Shown here piece by piece: positions 26,446-34,404 of a DNA stretch of 40,005 nucleotides. The notes below the pieces were generated by a model, which did not search any database, had not been told where the DNA came from, and saw only the letters and a list, made by a program, of their open reading frames with translations. The position numbers and the translations under genes were made by a program. The stretch comes from JBDSKH01 sp035556655 (GTDB lineage: Bacteria; Actinomycetota; Actinomycetes; Actinomycetales; Microbacteriaceae): NCBI GenBank assembly GCA_035556655.1, contig DATMFW010000013.1:1-40005 (forward strand). Direction: 5' to 3'. Position 1 is the first letter of the stretch. Each line of letters starts with the position of its first letter.

Positions 26446-26611
26446 GGGGACTCCATTCGTTGCGAAGTCGTCACCCTAACCCACGACCGTTCTACCCCGC
26501 GCGGCCTTCAACTAGAGGGTGAAGCCTCGTGTCCCCCTTTTGCCCCACAACGGGGCATACCCCGTTCTCGCGGGGCTCGGCAGACTGGAAGCCGACACGG
26601 GGAGGGGAAAC

Positions 26612-28684
26612 GTGGCAGGGGACGCGGCCGCGCGCGATGCCGCTCGTCAACGCGAACTGGCGGACGAGCTGGCCCGGCGCGCCGGAATCGCGACGCAGAT
26701 GGCTCGCACGTTCGCCGACACCGCCCACCGCCCCGACCGCCTCGCGCAGACCCTCATCGAGCTGGAACCGCTGGGCTACACCATGCACACGAATCGCCGG
26801 CGCCCCGGCAGCCGCGGCGGGACGATCGACCTCGTGCTCGTCGGACCCGGCGGCGTGATCCTCGTCGATTCCTCCAGCCGGCCCGACGTCGACGACATCG
26901 CCCGGCTCGCCGACCTCGTCTACCTGACCCAGCGCTCCCTCGCCGAGATCGGGCTCGCCGCCGGCGAGGTGCGGGCGCTCGCCGCCTTCTCCACGCCGGG
27001 CATGGCGCGCAGCGACATGTACGGCGTCACCCTGCTCAGCGAGGCGGCGACGGTCACCGAGATCGCCCGGCTCGGCACCCGGCTCACCCAGCAGCAGATC
27101 GCGGCGGTGCGCGGCGTCGTCGATGCGCTGTTCCCCGAGCAGGGCGCCCTTGCCGTCGAGGTGGATGCGGCCACGCGCCCGCCGGTGACGCCCGGCGAGA
27201 TCGCGGCAGCCCGCATCCCCGTGCCGGTGCCTGCCCAGAACGGAGCAGCCGCACCCGAGACCCTGACGGCCGAGCAGATCCGCACGGCGCTGGCCGAGGG
27301 GCTCAGGCGGGCGCCGATCGAGGACTGGATGTCGTTCCTGCACCCCGAGCAGGCCCGCATCGTGCGCCGCACCTACACCGGGCCGGTGCGCATCCGGGGC
27401 GAGGCGGGCACCGGCAAGACCGTCGTCGCCCTGCATCGCGCTGCGCACATCGCCCGCACGACCGGGAAGCGCGTGCTGCTCACCACGTACGTCCGCACCC
27501 TTCCCCAGGTGATGGAGTCGCTGATGCGCCGCCTCGCCCCCGATGTCGCCGAGCGCATCGACATCCGCAGCGTGCACGCGTTCGCCTACGATCTGCTGGC
27601 GAGCCGCAAGGGTCCGATCGCGGTCGACGCCGAAGCAGCCGACCGCATCTTCAAAGATCTCTGGGACCGCGACTTCAAGGACTCGCCCCTCGGTCGCGTC
27701 GACCCGACGCCGGGCTACTGGCAGGACGAGGTGCGCTACGTGCTGAAGGGCGGCGGCCTCACCGACTTCGCCGAGTACGCGGCGCTGCCCCGGCTCGGAC
27801 GGTTCCGCCCGCTGAACGCCGAGCAACGCGCCCTGGTCTGGAACCTCTACCGCGAATACGAGATCGCGCTGCAGGAGCGGGAGATCTTCGACTGGGAGGA
27901 CGTGATCCTCGAAGCCGAGGCCTCCCTCGCCGTCCAGCCGCTCACCGGGTACGGCGCCGTCATCATCGATGAGGCGCAGGACCTCTCCTGCGCCATGATC
28001 CGGATGCTGCACAGCGTCGCCGGGGACGCCCCCGACGCGCTCACCCTGGTCAGCGACGGCCAGCAGACCATCTACCCGGGCGGATACACGCTCGCCGAAG
28101 CCGGAGTCGCCATCCAGGGTCGTGGCGTGGTGCTGAGCGTCAACTACCGCAACACCGCCGAGATCCTCGAGTTCGCGCGATCGCTGGTCGCGGGCGACCG
28201 GGCTCCCGACATCGAGGGCACGGCACCGGTCGCGGCCGAGCCGACCCAGGTGCTGCGGCACGGCGCACGCCCGGTCTACACGGTCTTCACCTCGCGATCG
28301 GTGCACGACACCTCGGTCGTCGACCACGTCCGGCGCGTGCTCGCCGAGAGCGACGACACCCTGCTCGGCGACATCGGGGTGCTGGCGCTGTACTCGTGGC
28401 ACGCGCGCGAGGCGGCCGAGGCGCTGCGGGCGGCCGGCATCCCCGTCGTCGAGCTGGAGAAGTACGACGGCCACTCGGTCGACGCCGTGAAGGTCGGCAC
28501 CATCAAGCGCGCCAAGGGCCTGGAGTTCAAAGAGGTCCTCGTGGTGCGCACCCCGCCGCATCTGGTGCAGGCGGACGTGATCGATCCCGACGAGGCGGCC
28601 GCCGAGCGCCGCCTGCTGCAGCGCCGCGAACTCTACGTCGCGATGACGCGCGCGCGCGACGGCCTCTGGGTCGGCGTCGCCTGA
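26612..28684 (+). CDS. UvrD-like superfamily 1 helicase with NERD-like N-terminus
   Basis: A 690-aa SF1 DNA helicase. Walker A is RGEAGTGKTVVALH (residues about 262-275), Walker B VIIDEAQDLSCAM, motif III/IV region LVSDGQQTIYP and VLSVNYRNTAEIL, and motif VI RRELYVAMTRARDGLWV. Before the helicase core lies a segment (GGTIDLVLVGPGGVILVDSS, residues about 69-88) resembling a NERD nuclease core (DxVxxGPxGVxxxExK), but with DSS where ExK is expected, so nuclease activity is doubtful. GTG 26612 is chosen because GGAGGGG lies 5 nt upstream; an earlier GTG at 26519 lacks a ribosome-binding site. Role: DNA repair or stress-linked unwinding (inferred). Confidence 0.88.
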   Translation: MAGDAAARDAARQRELADELARRAGIATQMARTFADTAHRPDRLAQTLIELEPLGYTMHTNRRRPGSRGGTIDLVLVGPGGVILVDSSSRPDVDDIARLADLVYLTQRSLAEIGLAAGEVRALAAFSTPGMARSDMYGVTLLSEAATVTEIARLGTRLTQQQIAAVRGVVDALFPEQGALAVEVDAATRPPVTPGEIAAARIPVPVPAQNGAAAPETLTAEQIRTALAEGLRRAPIEDWMSFLHPEQARIVRRTYTGPVRIRGEAGTGKTVVALHRAAHIARTTGKRVLLTTYVRTLPQVMESLMRRLAPDVAERIDIRSVHAFAYDLLASRKGPIAVDAEAADRIFKDLWDRDFKDSPLGRVDPTPGYWQDEVRYVLKGGGLTDFAEYAALPRLGRFRPLNAEQRALVWNLYREYEIALQEREIFDWEDVILEAEASLAVQPLTGYGAVIIDEAQDLSCAMIRMLHSVAGDAPDALTLVSDGQQTIYPGGYTLAEAGVAIQGRGVVLSVNYRNTAEILEFARSLVAGDRAPDIEGTAPVAAEPTQVLRHGARPVYTVFTSRSVHDTSVVDHVRRVLAESDDTLLGDIGVLALYSWHAREAAEALRAAGIPVVELEKYDGHSVDAVKVGTIKRAKGLEFKEVLVVRTPPHLVQADVIDPDEAAAERRLLQRRELYVAMTRARDGLWVGVA

Positions 28685-28728
28685 CGGATAGACACACCGT
28701 TCCGTCCCCTGAAAAGCTGGGGGTTCGC

Positions 28729-28747
28729 GGGGGCGACCCGCGCCCCC
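28729..28747 (+). terminator. Hairpin after the helicase gene
   Basis: GGGGGCG and CGCCCCC pair around the 5-nt loop ACCCG, between the helicase stop and the next gene. No T-tract is visible; a weak intrinsic-like terminator. Confidence 0.45.
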
Positions 28748-28775
28748 CCTACCTCTACTGGGAGAGGGAACAACC

Positions 28776-29285
28776 ATGAACAGAATCGCTGCCGTTCTGC
28801 TCGCGAGCACCATCATCGTCTTGTCGACCGCCGCACCCGCGGCTGCCGGCGAGACGGACACACGCGACGAACCCTCTCGCGTGTGCTGGACCGCACCCGA
28901 ATCCGAAGGCGTCACATGCTTCGCGGATGAGGAGACCTGGAAGGACGCCGTCTACGAACAGACCGGCCGGGTCGTGCTGGAGGAGGGCGAGTCCGCACGC
29001 GGACTGCTCGCCACCTATGTGATCGCCCGGCTGTATCAGGACGCCTCCTACGGAGGAAGCGTCTACGCCATCACGTCGACCAGCTCGACGATCTGCTCCA
29101 CCGGAAGCGTGCAGGCCAACCTGCCGGCCGCGTGGTCCGATGTGGTGTCGTCGTTCCGGTCCTACCTGGGGTGCACCACCACCCTCTACGAGAACACCGG
29201 TCAGGGCGGTGCCTCGATCTCGGGCACCAACGTCACCAGCCTCGGTTCGATGAACGACAAGGCCTCGTCGTACCGGGTCAGCTGA
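28776..29285 (+). CDS. Secreted I36/beta-gamma-crystallin-like protein
   Basis: A 169-aa exported protein. The signal peptide MNRIAAVLLASTIIVLSTAA ends PAAA-GET (cleavage about residue 24). The mature region has a short acidic segment with two cysteines (RVCWTAPESEGVTCFADEETW), then a crystallin/I36-like domain: VIARLYQDASYGGSVYAITSTSSTICSTGSV, AWSDVVSSFRSYLGCTTTLYENTGQGGASISGTNVTSL and NDKASSYRVS, where the LYQDxxYGG and SSYR patterns are typical. Shine-Dalgarno GGGAGAGGGA precedes ATG 28776. A strong hairpin follows, separating it from the sigma-factor operon. It may inhibit proteases or protect the envelope; neither is proven. Confidence 0.75.
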   Translation: MNRIAAVLLASTIIVLSTAAPAAAGETDTRDEPSRVCWTAPESEGVTCFADEETWKDAVYEQTGRVVLEEGESARGLLATYVIARLYQDASYGGSVYAITSTSSTICSTGSVQANLPAAWSDVVSSFRSYLGCTTTLYENTGQGGASISGTNVTSLGSMNDKASSYRVS

Positions 29286-29293
29286 CGGATGCG

Positions 29294-29322
29294 GGGGCCG
29301 TCGCGCACGTCGCGGCGGCCCC
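29294..29322 (+). terminator. Hairpin terminator after the secreted-protein gene
   Basis: GGGGCCGTCGCG and CGCGGCGGCCCC form a 12-bp stem with one mismatch around CACGT, starting 8 bp after the stop codon; T-containing sequence follows (TTCGCGATTTCGTT). Confidence 0.65.
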
Positions 29323-29394
29323 TTCGCGATTTCGTTGCAAGAAAAATGTCAGGTCGGGGCCTCGGCGAGACAGTACATAGATGGAGGTGCTGAC

Positions 29395-29949
29395 GTGAAC
29401 CCCGACGTCGAGCTGATCGCCAAGAGCATCGCGCGCGACGCGCGAGCTTTCGGCGACCTGTTCGATCGTCATTCCACGGCGGTGTACCGATTCGCGTACA
29501 GCCTCACCCACGACAACACCGAGGCGCAGGAAGTGGTGCAAGAGACGTTCGTCACCGCATGGAAGAAGCTGGCAGACATCCGTCTCGCCGGTGACTCGAT
29601 GCTGCCGTGGCTGATCGTCACCGCCCGCTACCACGTGCAGAATCTGCGCCGCGAACGCGCCCGCGAGTACGCGCTGCCGCTGGATGAGCACATCCGGCAC
29701 AAGGGCGACATCGCGTCGGTCGAGAACGAGCGCGATCGCGACGAGCTCGAGTGGGTGTTCGCCGCGGTCCGCAAGCTCAGCCCCACCGACCAGCGCATCG
29801 TCGAACTCTGCCTCTACGAGGGCCGCACGTACAAAGAGGCCGCGCTGCAGCTCGGCATCTCGCTCGCCGGGGTCACCAAGCGCGTCGAACGCACCCGCAC
29901 GCGGCTTCGCCGGCTGCGCGAGGACGAGCGAAGGGCGGAGCGCTCGTGA
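29395..29949 (+). CDS. ECF-subfamily RNA polymerase sigma factor
   Basis: A 184-aa group IV sigma factor. Region 2 is visible as AFGDLFDRHSTAVYRFAYSLTHDNTEAQEVVQETFVTAWKKL (binds core polymerase and the -10), and region 4 as LSPTDQRIVELCLYEGRTYKEAALQLGISLAGVTKRVERTRTRLRRL (binds the -35). GTG 29395 is chosen because GGAGG lies 7-8 nt upstream; longer in-frame starts lack such a signal. Its stop overlaps the next gene (GTGA), the usual coupling of a sigma factor with its regulator. Targets are unknown, but the secreted crystallin-like protein just upstream is a candidate. Confidence 0.93.
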   Translation: MNPDVELIAKSIARDARAFGDLFDRHSTAVYRFAYSLTHDNTEAQEVVQETFVTAWKKLADIRLAGDSMLPWLIVTARYHVQNLRRERAREYALPLDEHIRHKGDIASVENERDRDELEWVFAAVRKLSPTDQRIVELCLYEGRTYKEAALQLGISLAGVTKRVERTRTRLRRLREDERRAERS

Positions 29950-30428
29950 ACGAGTTCCTGCCCTCCGACGCCGAGGTGGCGCGCCGCCTCGCCGACGTCC
30001 GCGTCGCCGTGCTCGAGGCGACGGCGCAGGTGCGCAGCCCGAAGCGCTCCACCCGGTACCGGGTCACGCGCAACCTCATCATCGCGGGCGTCGCGGTCGC
30101 GGCGCTCACCGCCGGCGCGGTCGTGATCGCGCTGGAGACGCAGGACGTGCGCAGCACCAACGTGATCTGCTTCGAGGAGGCGGGCGTCGAATCCCGCCAG
30201 GTCGCGGGCGGCACCAGCGCCGACATGTTCGACCCGATCGAGATGTGCTCGGCCATCTGGGCCGTCGACGGGTTCGCCGACCCCGACGGCCAGGACTACA
30301 CCCACCCGGTCCCCGACCTGGTGGCATGCACGATGCCGAACGGCATCGCGGGGGTCTTCCCCCTCGGTGACGCCCGGCCCGAAGACTTCTGCGCGGCACT
30401 CGGCCTCGCGGATTGGGACTCCGACTAG
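29946..30428 (+). CDS. Single-pass membrane protein, possible anti-sigma or sigma-linked regulator
   Basis: A 160-aa protein with a cytoplasmic N-terminus (VNEFLPSDAEVARRLADVRVAVLEATAQVRSPKRSTRYRVTRN), one membrane helix (LIIAGVAVAALTAGAVVIAL, about residues 44-63) and an extracytoplasmic domain with four cysteines (VICFEEAG, IEMCSAIW, LVACTMP, EDFCAALG) that could form two disulfides. The topology and GTGA coupling to the ECF sigma gene suggest an anti-sigma-like sensor, but the HxxxCxxC zinc motif of classic ZAS anti-sigma factors is absent and no family is recognised. A 17-bp-stem hairpin ends the operon. Confidence 0.72.
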   Translation: MNEFLPSDAEVARRLADVRVAVLEATAQVRSPKRSTRYRVTRNLIIAGVAVAALTAGAVVIALETQDVRSTNVICFEEAGVESRQVAGGTSADMFDPIEMCSAIWAVDGFADPDGQDYTHPVPDLVACTMPNGIAGVFPLGDARPEDFCAALGLADWDSD

Positions 30429-30483
30429 GGGTAGCGGAGTCCACCGCACCGGGGCGAGATCTCGGTCCCGCGGAAGAGAAGGA

Positions 30484-30528
30484 GGGTGTCCGCCGCAGCC
30501 GATCAGGGAATGGCTGCGGCGGACACCC
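30484..30528 (+). terminator. Strong hairpin ending the sigma-factor operon
   Basis: GGGTGTCCGCCGCAGCC and GGCTGCGGCGGACACCC form a perfect 17-bp stem around an 11-nt loop. No T-tract follows; the -10 box of the next gene starts 5 bp later. Confidence 0.75.
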
Positions 30529-30532
30529 CCGG

Positions 30533-30538
30533 TACGCT
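30533..30538 (+). promoter_or_regulatory. Leaderless -10 box of the hydrolase gene
   Basis: TACGCT, 6 nt before ATG 30545, with no Shine-Dalgarno between and a terminator hairpin immediately upstream. Confidence 0.55.
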
Positions 30539-30544
30539 GTGCCC

Positions 30545-31333
30545 ATGTTCGGGGAGGCGCCAGAGCCCGTCGTCGTGATGTCGGCCGACGGCCTGCGCAT
30601 CGCGACCTACGACTTCGGTGCCGGCGCCGGGCTGCCCGCCGACGCTCCCGTGGTGCTGGCCGTGCACGGCTTCGCCTCGAGCGCGCTGTCGAACTGGCAG
30701 TCGACCGGCTGGGTGCGCGAGCTCACCGGCTCGGGGCACCGGGTGATCGCTCTGGACCAGCGCGGGCACGGCGCCAGCGCGAAGCCGCACGACCCGGCGG
30801 CATACACGATGCAGAGCCTGGTCGCCGACGTGACGATGGTGATCGACACCTACCTGCTCGACGAAGTTTCATTCGTGGGGTACTCGCTCGGGGCGCGCGT
30901 CGGCTGGCATGCCGCCCTCGCGCTGCCACATCATCTGACCCGGCTCGTGCTGGGCGGCATCCCCGACGGTGATCCGCTGACGCGGTTCCGTCTGGATGAG
31001 GCACACGCGTTCGTCGAGGACGGCACGCCGGTCGCGGATCGCCTCACGTCGACGTACCTGAAGATGGCGGCCGGGCTGCCGGGGAACGACCTGCGTGCCC
31101 TCGTCGCCCTCGTCGAGGGGATGCGCGGCGGGGCGCAGCCGGATCCCTCGAACCCGCCGTCGCAGCCGGTGCTGTTCGCGACGGGCAGCGAGGACCCGAT
31201 CATCGACAAGTCGCGAGCGCTGGCCGCGGCGACACCGCGGGGCGAGTTCTACGAGATCCCCGGGCGGACCCATTTCAACGCCCCGGTCGCACGCGATTTC
31301 CGCGTGCGCGCCCTGGAGTTCCTGGGCCCCTGA
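30545..31333 (+). CDS. Alpha/beta hydrolase
   Basis: A 262-aa alpha/beta-hydrolase-fold enzyme. The oxyanion region is VVLAVHGFASSALSNW, followed by VIALDQRGHGASAKP, the nucleophile elbow SFVGYSLGARVGWH (Ser in GYSLG), the acid Asp in VLFATGSEDPIIDK and the catalytic His in IPGRTHFNAPVARDF near the C-terminus, so the triad is intact. Substrate unknown; the fold covers esterases, lactonases and C-C hydrolases. It begins from a leaderless promoter directly after the sigma-operon terminator and is followed 44 bp later by a membrane glycosyltransferase gene with no terminator between, so read-through is possible. Confidence 0.9.
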   Translation: MFGEAPEPVVVMSADGLRIATYDFGAGAGLPADAPVVLAVHGFASSALSNWQSTGWVRELTGSGHRVIALDQRGHGASAKPHDPAAYTMQSLVADVTMVIDTYLLDEVSFVGYSLGARVGWHAALALPHHLTRLVLGGIPDGDPLTRFRLDEAHAFVEDGTPVADRLTSTYLKMAAGLPGNDLRALVALVEGMRGGAQPDPSNPPSQPVLFATGSEDPIIDKSRALAAATPRGEFYEIPGRTHFNAPVARDFRVRALEFLGP

Positions 31334-31377
31334 GTCTGGCAGGATGGGTTGTCTACCCCACCCCGCCCCCGACGAGA

Positions 31378-32619
31378 GTGGAGCCCGTGACGGCCGATCA
31401 GCAGGTCGCGCCTGTGCGCCCTCACGAGCATCCGCGATTGGGGTGGGTCCGCTCGCGCCCGGTGCGGATCGCGGGCCGGAATGTGCCCGTCTGGATCGTC
31501 CTCGTGGGATTCTTCGCCGCATCCCGACTGGTGTCGACAGGGGTGCTGTGGGTGCTCTGGGCGACGACGCGCGGCGCCTGGTTCGCGCACTACGACGGCG
31601 GGGACTCGTTCTGGCAGTACCTGCAGTCGTGGGACGTGCAGTGGTACCGCCGGGTCGCCTTCGACGGCTATCCGGCCGAGCTGCCGATCGATGCCAATGG
31701 GGACGTCAAGCAGAACACCTGGGCGTTCTTCCCGGTGTTTCCCGCGCTCGTGCGCCTCGTCATGGTCACCGGTCTCGGCTACGAGGTGGCGGCCATGGCG
31801 GTCGCGATCGCGTTCGGGCTGCTCGCCACGCTCGCCCTGCACCGGATGCTGGTGCAGCACTTCACGCCGCGTCAGGCCCTGTGGGGGGCGATCTTCTTCA
31901 CCTCGGGGCCGCTGTCATGGCTGCTGCAGCTCGGGTACGCCGAGAGCACCTACCTGTTCTTCCTGTTCTGCGCGCTCGCGGCGATGGTGTCGCGGCGGTA
32001 TCTCATCATGATCCCGTTCGCCCTGGTGGCCTCGTTCACCCACCCGGGAGCTCTGGCGCTGGCGGCGGCGCTCGGGCTGCAGGGCATCTTCCGTCTGGTG
32101 CGCCGGCAGCGGATCCTCTGGCACGAGTGGGTCACCGCCGGTTCGGCGATCGTGCTGATCACCGCGGCCGCGTTGTTCTGGCCGGTGCTGATCGCACAGA
32201 TCACCGGCGACCCGTCGGGCTACTTCGACACCGAGCTCGGCTGGTGGCGGCAGTACCTCGGCCGGGTGATCTTCGTGCCGTTCACCCCGTTCTATCTGCT
32301 GTACGGCATGCTCTGGGGCTGGTTCGGGTACGCGCTGGTGACCGTTGTGCTCGCGGCGGTCGTGTTCTGGCTGACCCGCCCCTCGACCCGCGCGCTCGGC
32401 GTCGACATCTGGACCTACACGGTCATGTACATCGCCTACCTCGTCGCGGTCTTCCTGCCGACGCAATCGCTGATCCGGATGCTGCTGCCGCTCTCGCCGC
32501 TGCTGGCCCACCCGGGCCTGTCGGCGACACGGCGCCGGCGCTGGACGGTGCTGCTGGTCGGAGCGTTGCCGCTGCAGGCCGTCGCGATCTTCTGGCTCTG
32601 GGTGGTCTACCCGCCGTAG
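31378..32619 (+). CDS. PIG-V-like membrane mannosyltransferase (GT-C fold)
   Basis: A 413-aa polytopic protein related to the GPI mannosyltransferase 2 (PIG-V) group of GT-C glycosyltransferases, which use polyprenyl-phosphate mannose at the outer membrane face. After helix 1 (VWIVLVGFFAASRLVSTGVLWVLW) comes a loop with acidic and Trp/Asp residues (AHYDGGDSFWQYLQSWDVQWYRRVAFDGYP; the SWDVQWY block matches the family's WDxxWY/H), then NTWAFFPVFPALVR and LLQLGYAESTYLFF, both typical. About ten further helices follow. GTG 31378 or GTG 31387 may be the start; no strong ribosome-binding site distinguishes them. It probably decorates lipoglycans or envelope proteins. Confidence 0.82.
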   Translation: MEPVTADQQVAPVRPHEHPRLGWVRSRPVRIAGRNVPVWIVLVGFFAASRLVSTGVLWVLWATTRGAWFAHYDGGDSFWQYLQSWDVQWYRRVAFDGYPAELPIDANGDVKQNTWAFFPVFPALVRLVMVTGLGYEVAAMAVAIAFGLLATLALHRMLVQHFTPRQALWGAIFFTSGPLSWLLQLGYAESTYLFFLFCALAAMVSRRYLIMIPFALVASFTHPGALALAAALGLQGIFRLVRRQRILWHEWVTAGSAIVLITAAALFWPVLIAQITGDPSGYFDTELGWWRQYLGRVIFVPFTPFYLLYGMLWGWFGYALVTVVLAAVVFWLTRPSTRALGVDIWTYTVMYIAYLVAVFLPTQSLIRMLLPLSPLLAHPGLSATRRRRWTVLLVGALPLQAVAIFWLWVVYPP

Positions 32620-32623
32620 CCCT

Positions 32624-32689
32624 CGGTGGTCGAGTAGCCGCGAAGCGGCCGTCGGTGGTCGAGTAGCCGCGAAGCGGCGTATCGAGACC
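32624..32689 (+). repeat. Palindromic repeat, copies B1 (partial) and B2
   Basis: Two head-to-tail units, each starting CGGTGGTCGAGTAGCCGCGA. The first (29 bp) lacks the right end; the second continues to GCGTATCGAGACC. They lie between two convergent genes and could act as terminator. Confidence 0.85.
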
Positions 32690-32693
32690 CCCC

Positions 32694-33482
32694 TCACACC
32701 TCGATAGCCCCACCGATCTCCGCGAGGTGCTGCCGCAGCGTCAGCCCCGGGTCGGCAGCCCGCCTCTCGAGGTACTCCGCGAACCTGAGCTGCGAGCGCA
32801 GCGACTCCCCGCCCCGCGACCTCGCCGCCTGGGCGCGCTCGGTGTCGCGGATGGCCTCGGCGGCCGCGAGCACCTCGCCGACCCGATCGGCCGGGACGAA
32901 GAGCGCCCCGTCGTCGTCGGCGAAGACGTGGTCGGCGGTGGTGAGCGTCCAGGGTCCGACGGTCGCCGCATCCAGAGCATCGGGCGCGCGCGGATCGTTG
33001 CGGAGCGGTCCCGTCGGGAACGAGCCGAGGCTGAACACCGGCAGCCCGATCTCGCGGATCTCGGCCGAGTCGCGGTGCAGGCCCCAGATCAGCAGGCCGG
33101 CGAGGCCGGCTCCGGCGGCTTCGAGCACCATCAGGTCGCCGACGCACGCCTCGTCGAGCCGGCCCGCGTTGTCGACGACGAGCACGTCGCCGGGCTCGGC
33201 CCGCTCGAGCGCCTCGAGGAAGATGTCGACACTGCCCGCGTGCCGCACCGGCAGCACGCGTCCGGAGAGGGTGCTGCCGGGCAGGACCGCGGCCGTGCCC
33301 GCTGGGGCGCACCGGACCTCGACTCCGGCGCGGAGGCACCCGTCGGCGATGTGCGCGGTGGTGAGATCGCTGGTCGAGTAGCCGCGCAGCGGCACCTTGC
33401 TGGTCGAGTAGCCGCGCAGCGGCGCCTTGCTGGTCGAGTAGCCGCGCAGCGGCGTGTCGAGACCCTCTGTCATACCCCACAT
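32694..33482 (-). CDS. RraA/demethylmenaquinone methyltransferase-like family protein with repeat-derived N-terminus
   Basis: A 262-aa protein whose core is RraA-like: LTTAHIADGCLRAGVEVRCAPAGT, GRVLPVRHAGSVDIFLEALERAEPGDVLVVDNAGRLDEACVGDLMVLEAAGAGLAGLLIWGLHRDSAEI, with the metal/substrate loop G-x20-R-D replaced here by GLHRDSAEI. Family members are RNase E regulators, HMG/CHA aldolases or oxaloacetate decarboxylases; the name methyltransferase is historical. The N-terminus contains three copies of the peptide (S/T)K(A/V)PLRGYST encoded by a 30-bp tandem repeat. ATG 33482 or ATG 33473 is the start; neither has a clear signal. A long C-terminal helix region follows. Confidence 0.82.
   Translation of the reverse strand: MWGMTEGLDTPLRGYSTSKAPLRGYSTSKVPLRGYSTSDLTTAHIADGCLRAGVEVRCAPAGTAAVLPGSTLSGRVLPVRHAGSVDIFLEALERAEPGDVLVVDNAGRLDEACVGDLMVLEAAGAGLAGLLIWGLHRDSAEIREIGLPVFSLGSFPTGPLRNDPRAPDALDAATVGPWTLTTADHVFADDDGALFVPADRVGEVLAAAEAIRDTERAQAARSRGGESLRSQLRFAEYLERRAADPGLTLRQHLAEIGGAIEV
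33370..33464 (+). repeat. Palindromic repeat, three tandem units (C1-C3) inside a coding sequence
   Basis: Units starting CTGGTCGAGTAGCCGCGCAG at 33370, 33400 and 33430, an exact 30-bp period; the third extends to GTGTCGAGACC. Because 30 is a multiple of 3, the array stays in frame within the RraA-like gene on the opposite strand. Confidence 0.88.
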
Positions 33483-33519
33483 CCTCTCCCCCGCGGACCC
33501 CCGCGCCGGGCGGCCACTT

Positions 33520-34404
33520 TCACACGAGTGGCTTCTCGAACCAGAGATCGCCGTTGGGTTCGTCGTTGAACGGAGGGACCTCGACGTATCCCGACGCGCG
33601 GTACAACGCGATCGCCTCGTCGAGGGCGAAGTTCGTCTCCAGCTGCACGGTGTGGATGCCGTGCTCGCGCGCGTGGGATTCCAGCGTCGCGAGCAGGCGG
33701 CGCCCGAGGCCGAGCCCGCGCAGGCGATCGTTCACCCACATGCGTTTGAGGTGCGTCGTACCGCCCTCGTGGAACTTCAGCAGCCCGAGCGCCGCCGGTT
33801 CGCCGTGCAGCGTGGCGAGAAGCGTGATGCCGCGCGGAAGGCGCACCTCGTCATCGCTCGCGCTGATCGTGCCCTGCGTGATCAGCCCGTTGCGGAAGCG
33901 CCGGTCGAGCTCCGCGAGATACCTCCGGGTCGCCTCCCGCGCCGCGGGGTGCTCCGGATCGACGACGGCGAACTCGACCATCGACGCGGTGAGCAGCCGG
34001 TCGACGGTGGCCATCGCATCCACCAGTGCCTTCTGCTGACGGTCGTCGAGCGCGGTCAGGATGCCGCGGGCGTGCTCGTCGGAGAGGCGCTCGTACTCGG
34101 CGCGCTCCGCTCTGCCCTGGGCGGTGAGGGTCGCACGACGGACGCGCCGGTCCTGTCCGTCCTCGTCGATGGTGATGAGGCCTTCGCGCTCGAGTGCCTG
34201 CAGCAACCGGGTCAGGTACCCGGAGTCGAGGTCGAGATGCTCGCGCAGCGCGCGCACCTCGGTGTGCCCCGCGTCGATCTCGAACAGGATGCGGGCATGG
34301 GCCAGCGAACGCCCGCGGGCGAGGTAGGTGTCGTCGAGAACTCCGACGCGGAGGGTCACCGTGCGGTTGAAGCGGCGCACGGTGTCGATGTCGCTCTGGT
34401 GCAT
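33520..34404 (-). CDS. MarR-GNAT fusion (regulator plus N-acetyltransferase)
   Basis: A 294-aa two-domain protein. The N-terminal MarR winged helix has LAHARILFEIDAGHTEVRALREHLDLDSGYLTRLLQALEREGLITIDEDGQDRRVRRATLTAQGRAE, with recognition helix SGYLTRLLQAL and wing DGQDRRVRR. The C-terminal GNAT domain (from about residue 150) has TTHLKRMWVNDRLRGLGLGRRLLATLESHAREHG, where RGLGLGRRLL is the acetyl-CoA loop, and ETNFALDEAIALYRASGYVEVPPF. Such fusions are common in actinobacteria, where the substrate may also be the inducer. ATG 34404 abuts a palindromic operator with a -10 box, indicating autoregulation. Confidence 0.92.
   Translation of the reverse strand: MHQSDIDTVRRFNRTVTLRVGVLDDTYLARGRSLAHARILFEIDAGHTEVRALREHLDLDSGYLTRLLQALEREGLITIDEDGQDRRVRRATLTAQGRAERAEYERLSDEHARGILTALDDRQQKALVDAMATVDRLLTASMVEFAVVDPEHPAAREATRRYLAELDRRFRNGLITQGTISASDDEVRLPRGITLLATLHGEPAALGLLKFHEGGTTHLKRMWVNDRLRGLGLGRRLLATLESHAREHGIHTVQLETNFALDEAIALYRASGYVEVPPFNDEPNGDLWFEKPLV

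Noticed and set aside
26519..26611. Upstream GTG start for the helicase gene
   Set aside because: No ribosome-binding site before 26519, and the segment contains two small hairpins (GCCCC/GGGGC and CCCCG/CGGGG) that look like leader rather than coding sequence; GTG 26612 has GGAGGGG at proper distance.
29335..29394. Earlier start for the ECF sigma factor
   Set aside because: An in-frame start at 29335 would add about 20 residues with no similarity to sigma factors and no ribosome-binding site; GTG 29395 has GGAGG upstream.
33370..33464. Possible short CRISPR array (three 30-bp units)
   Set aside because: The units are contiguous without unique spacers and belong to the palindromic repeat family seen elsewhere; no cas genes are present.
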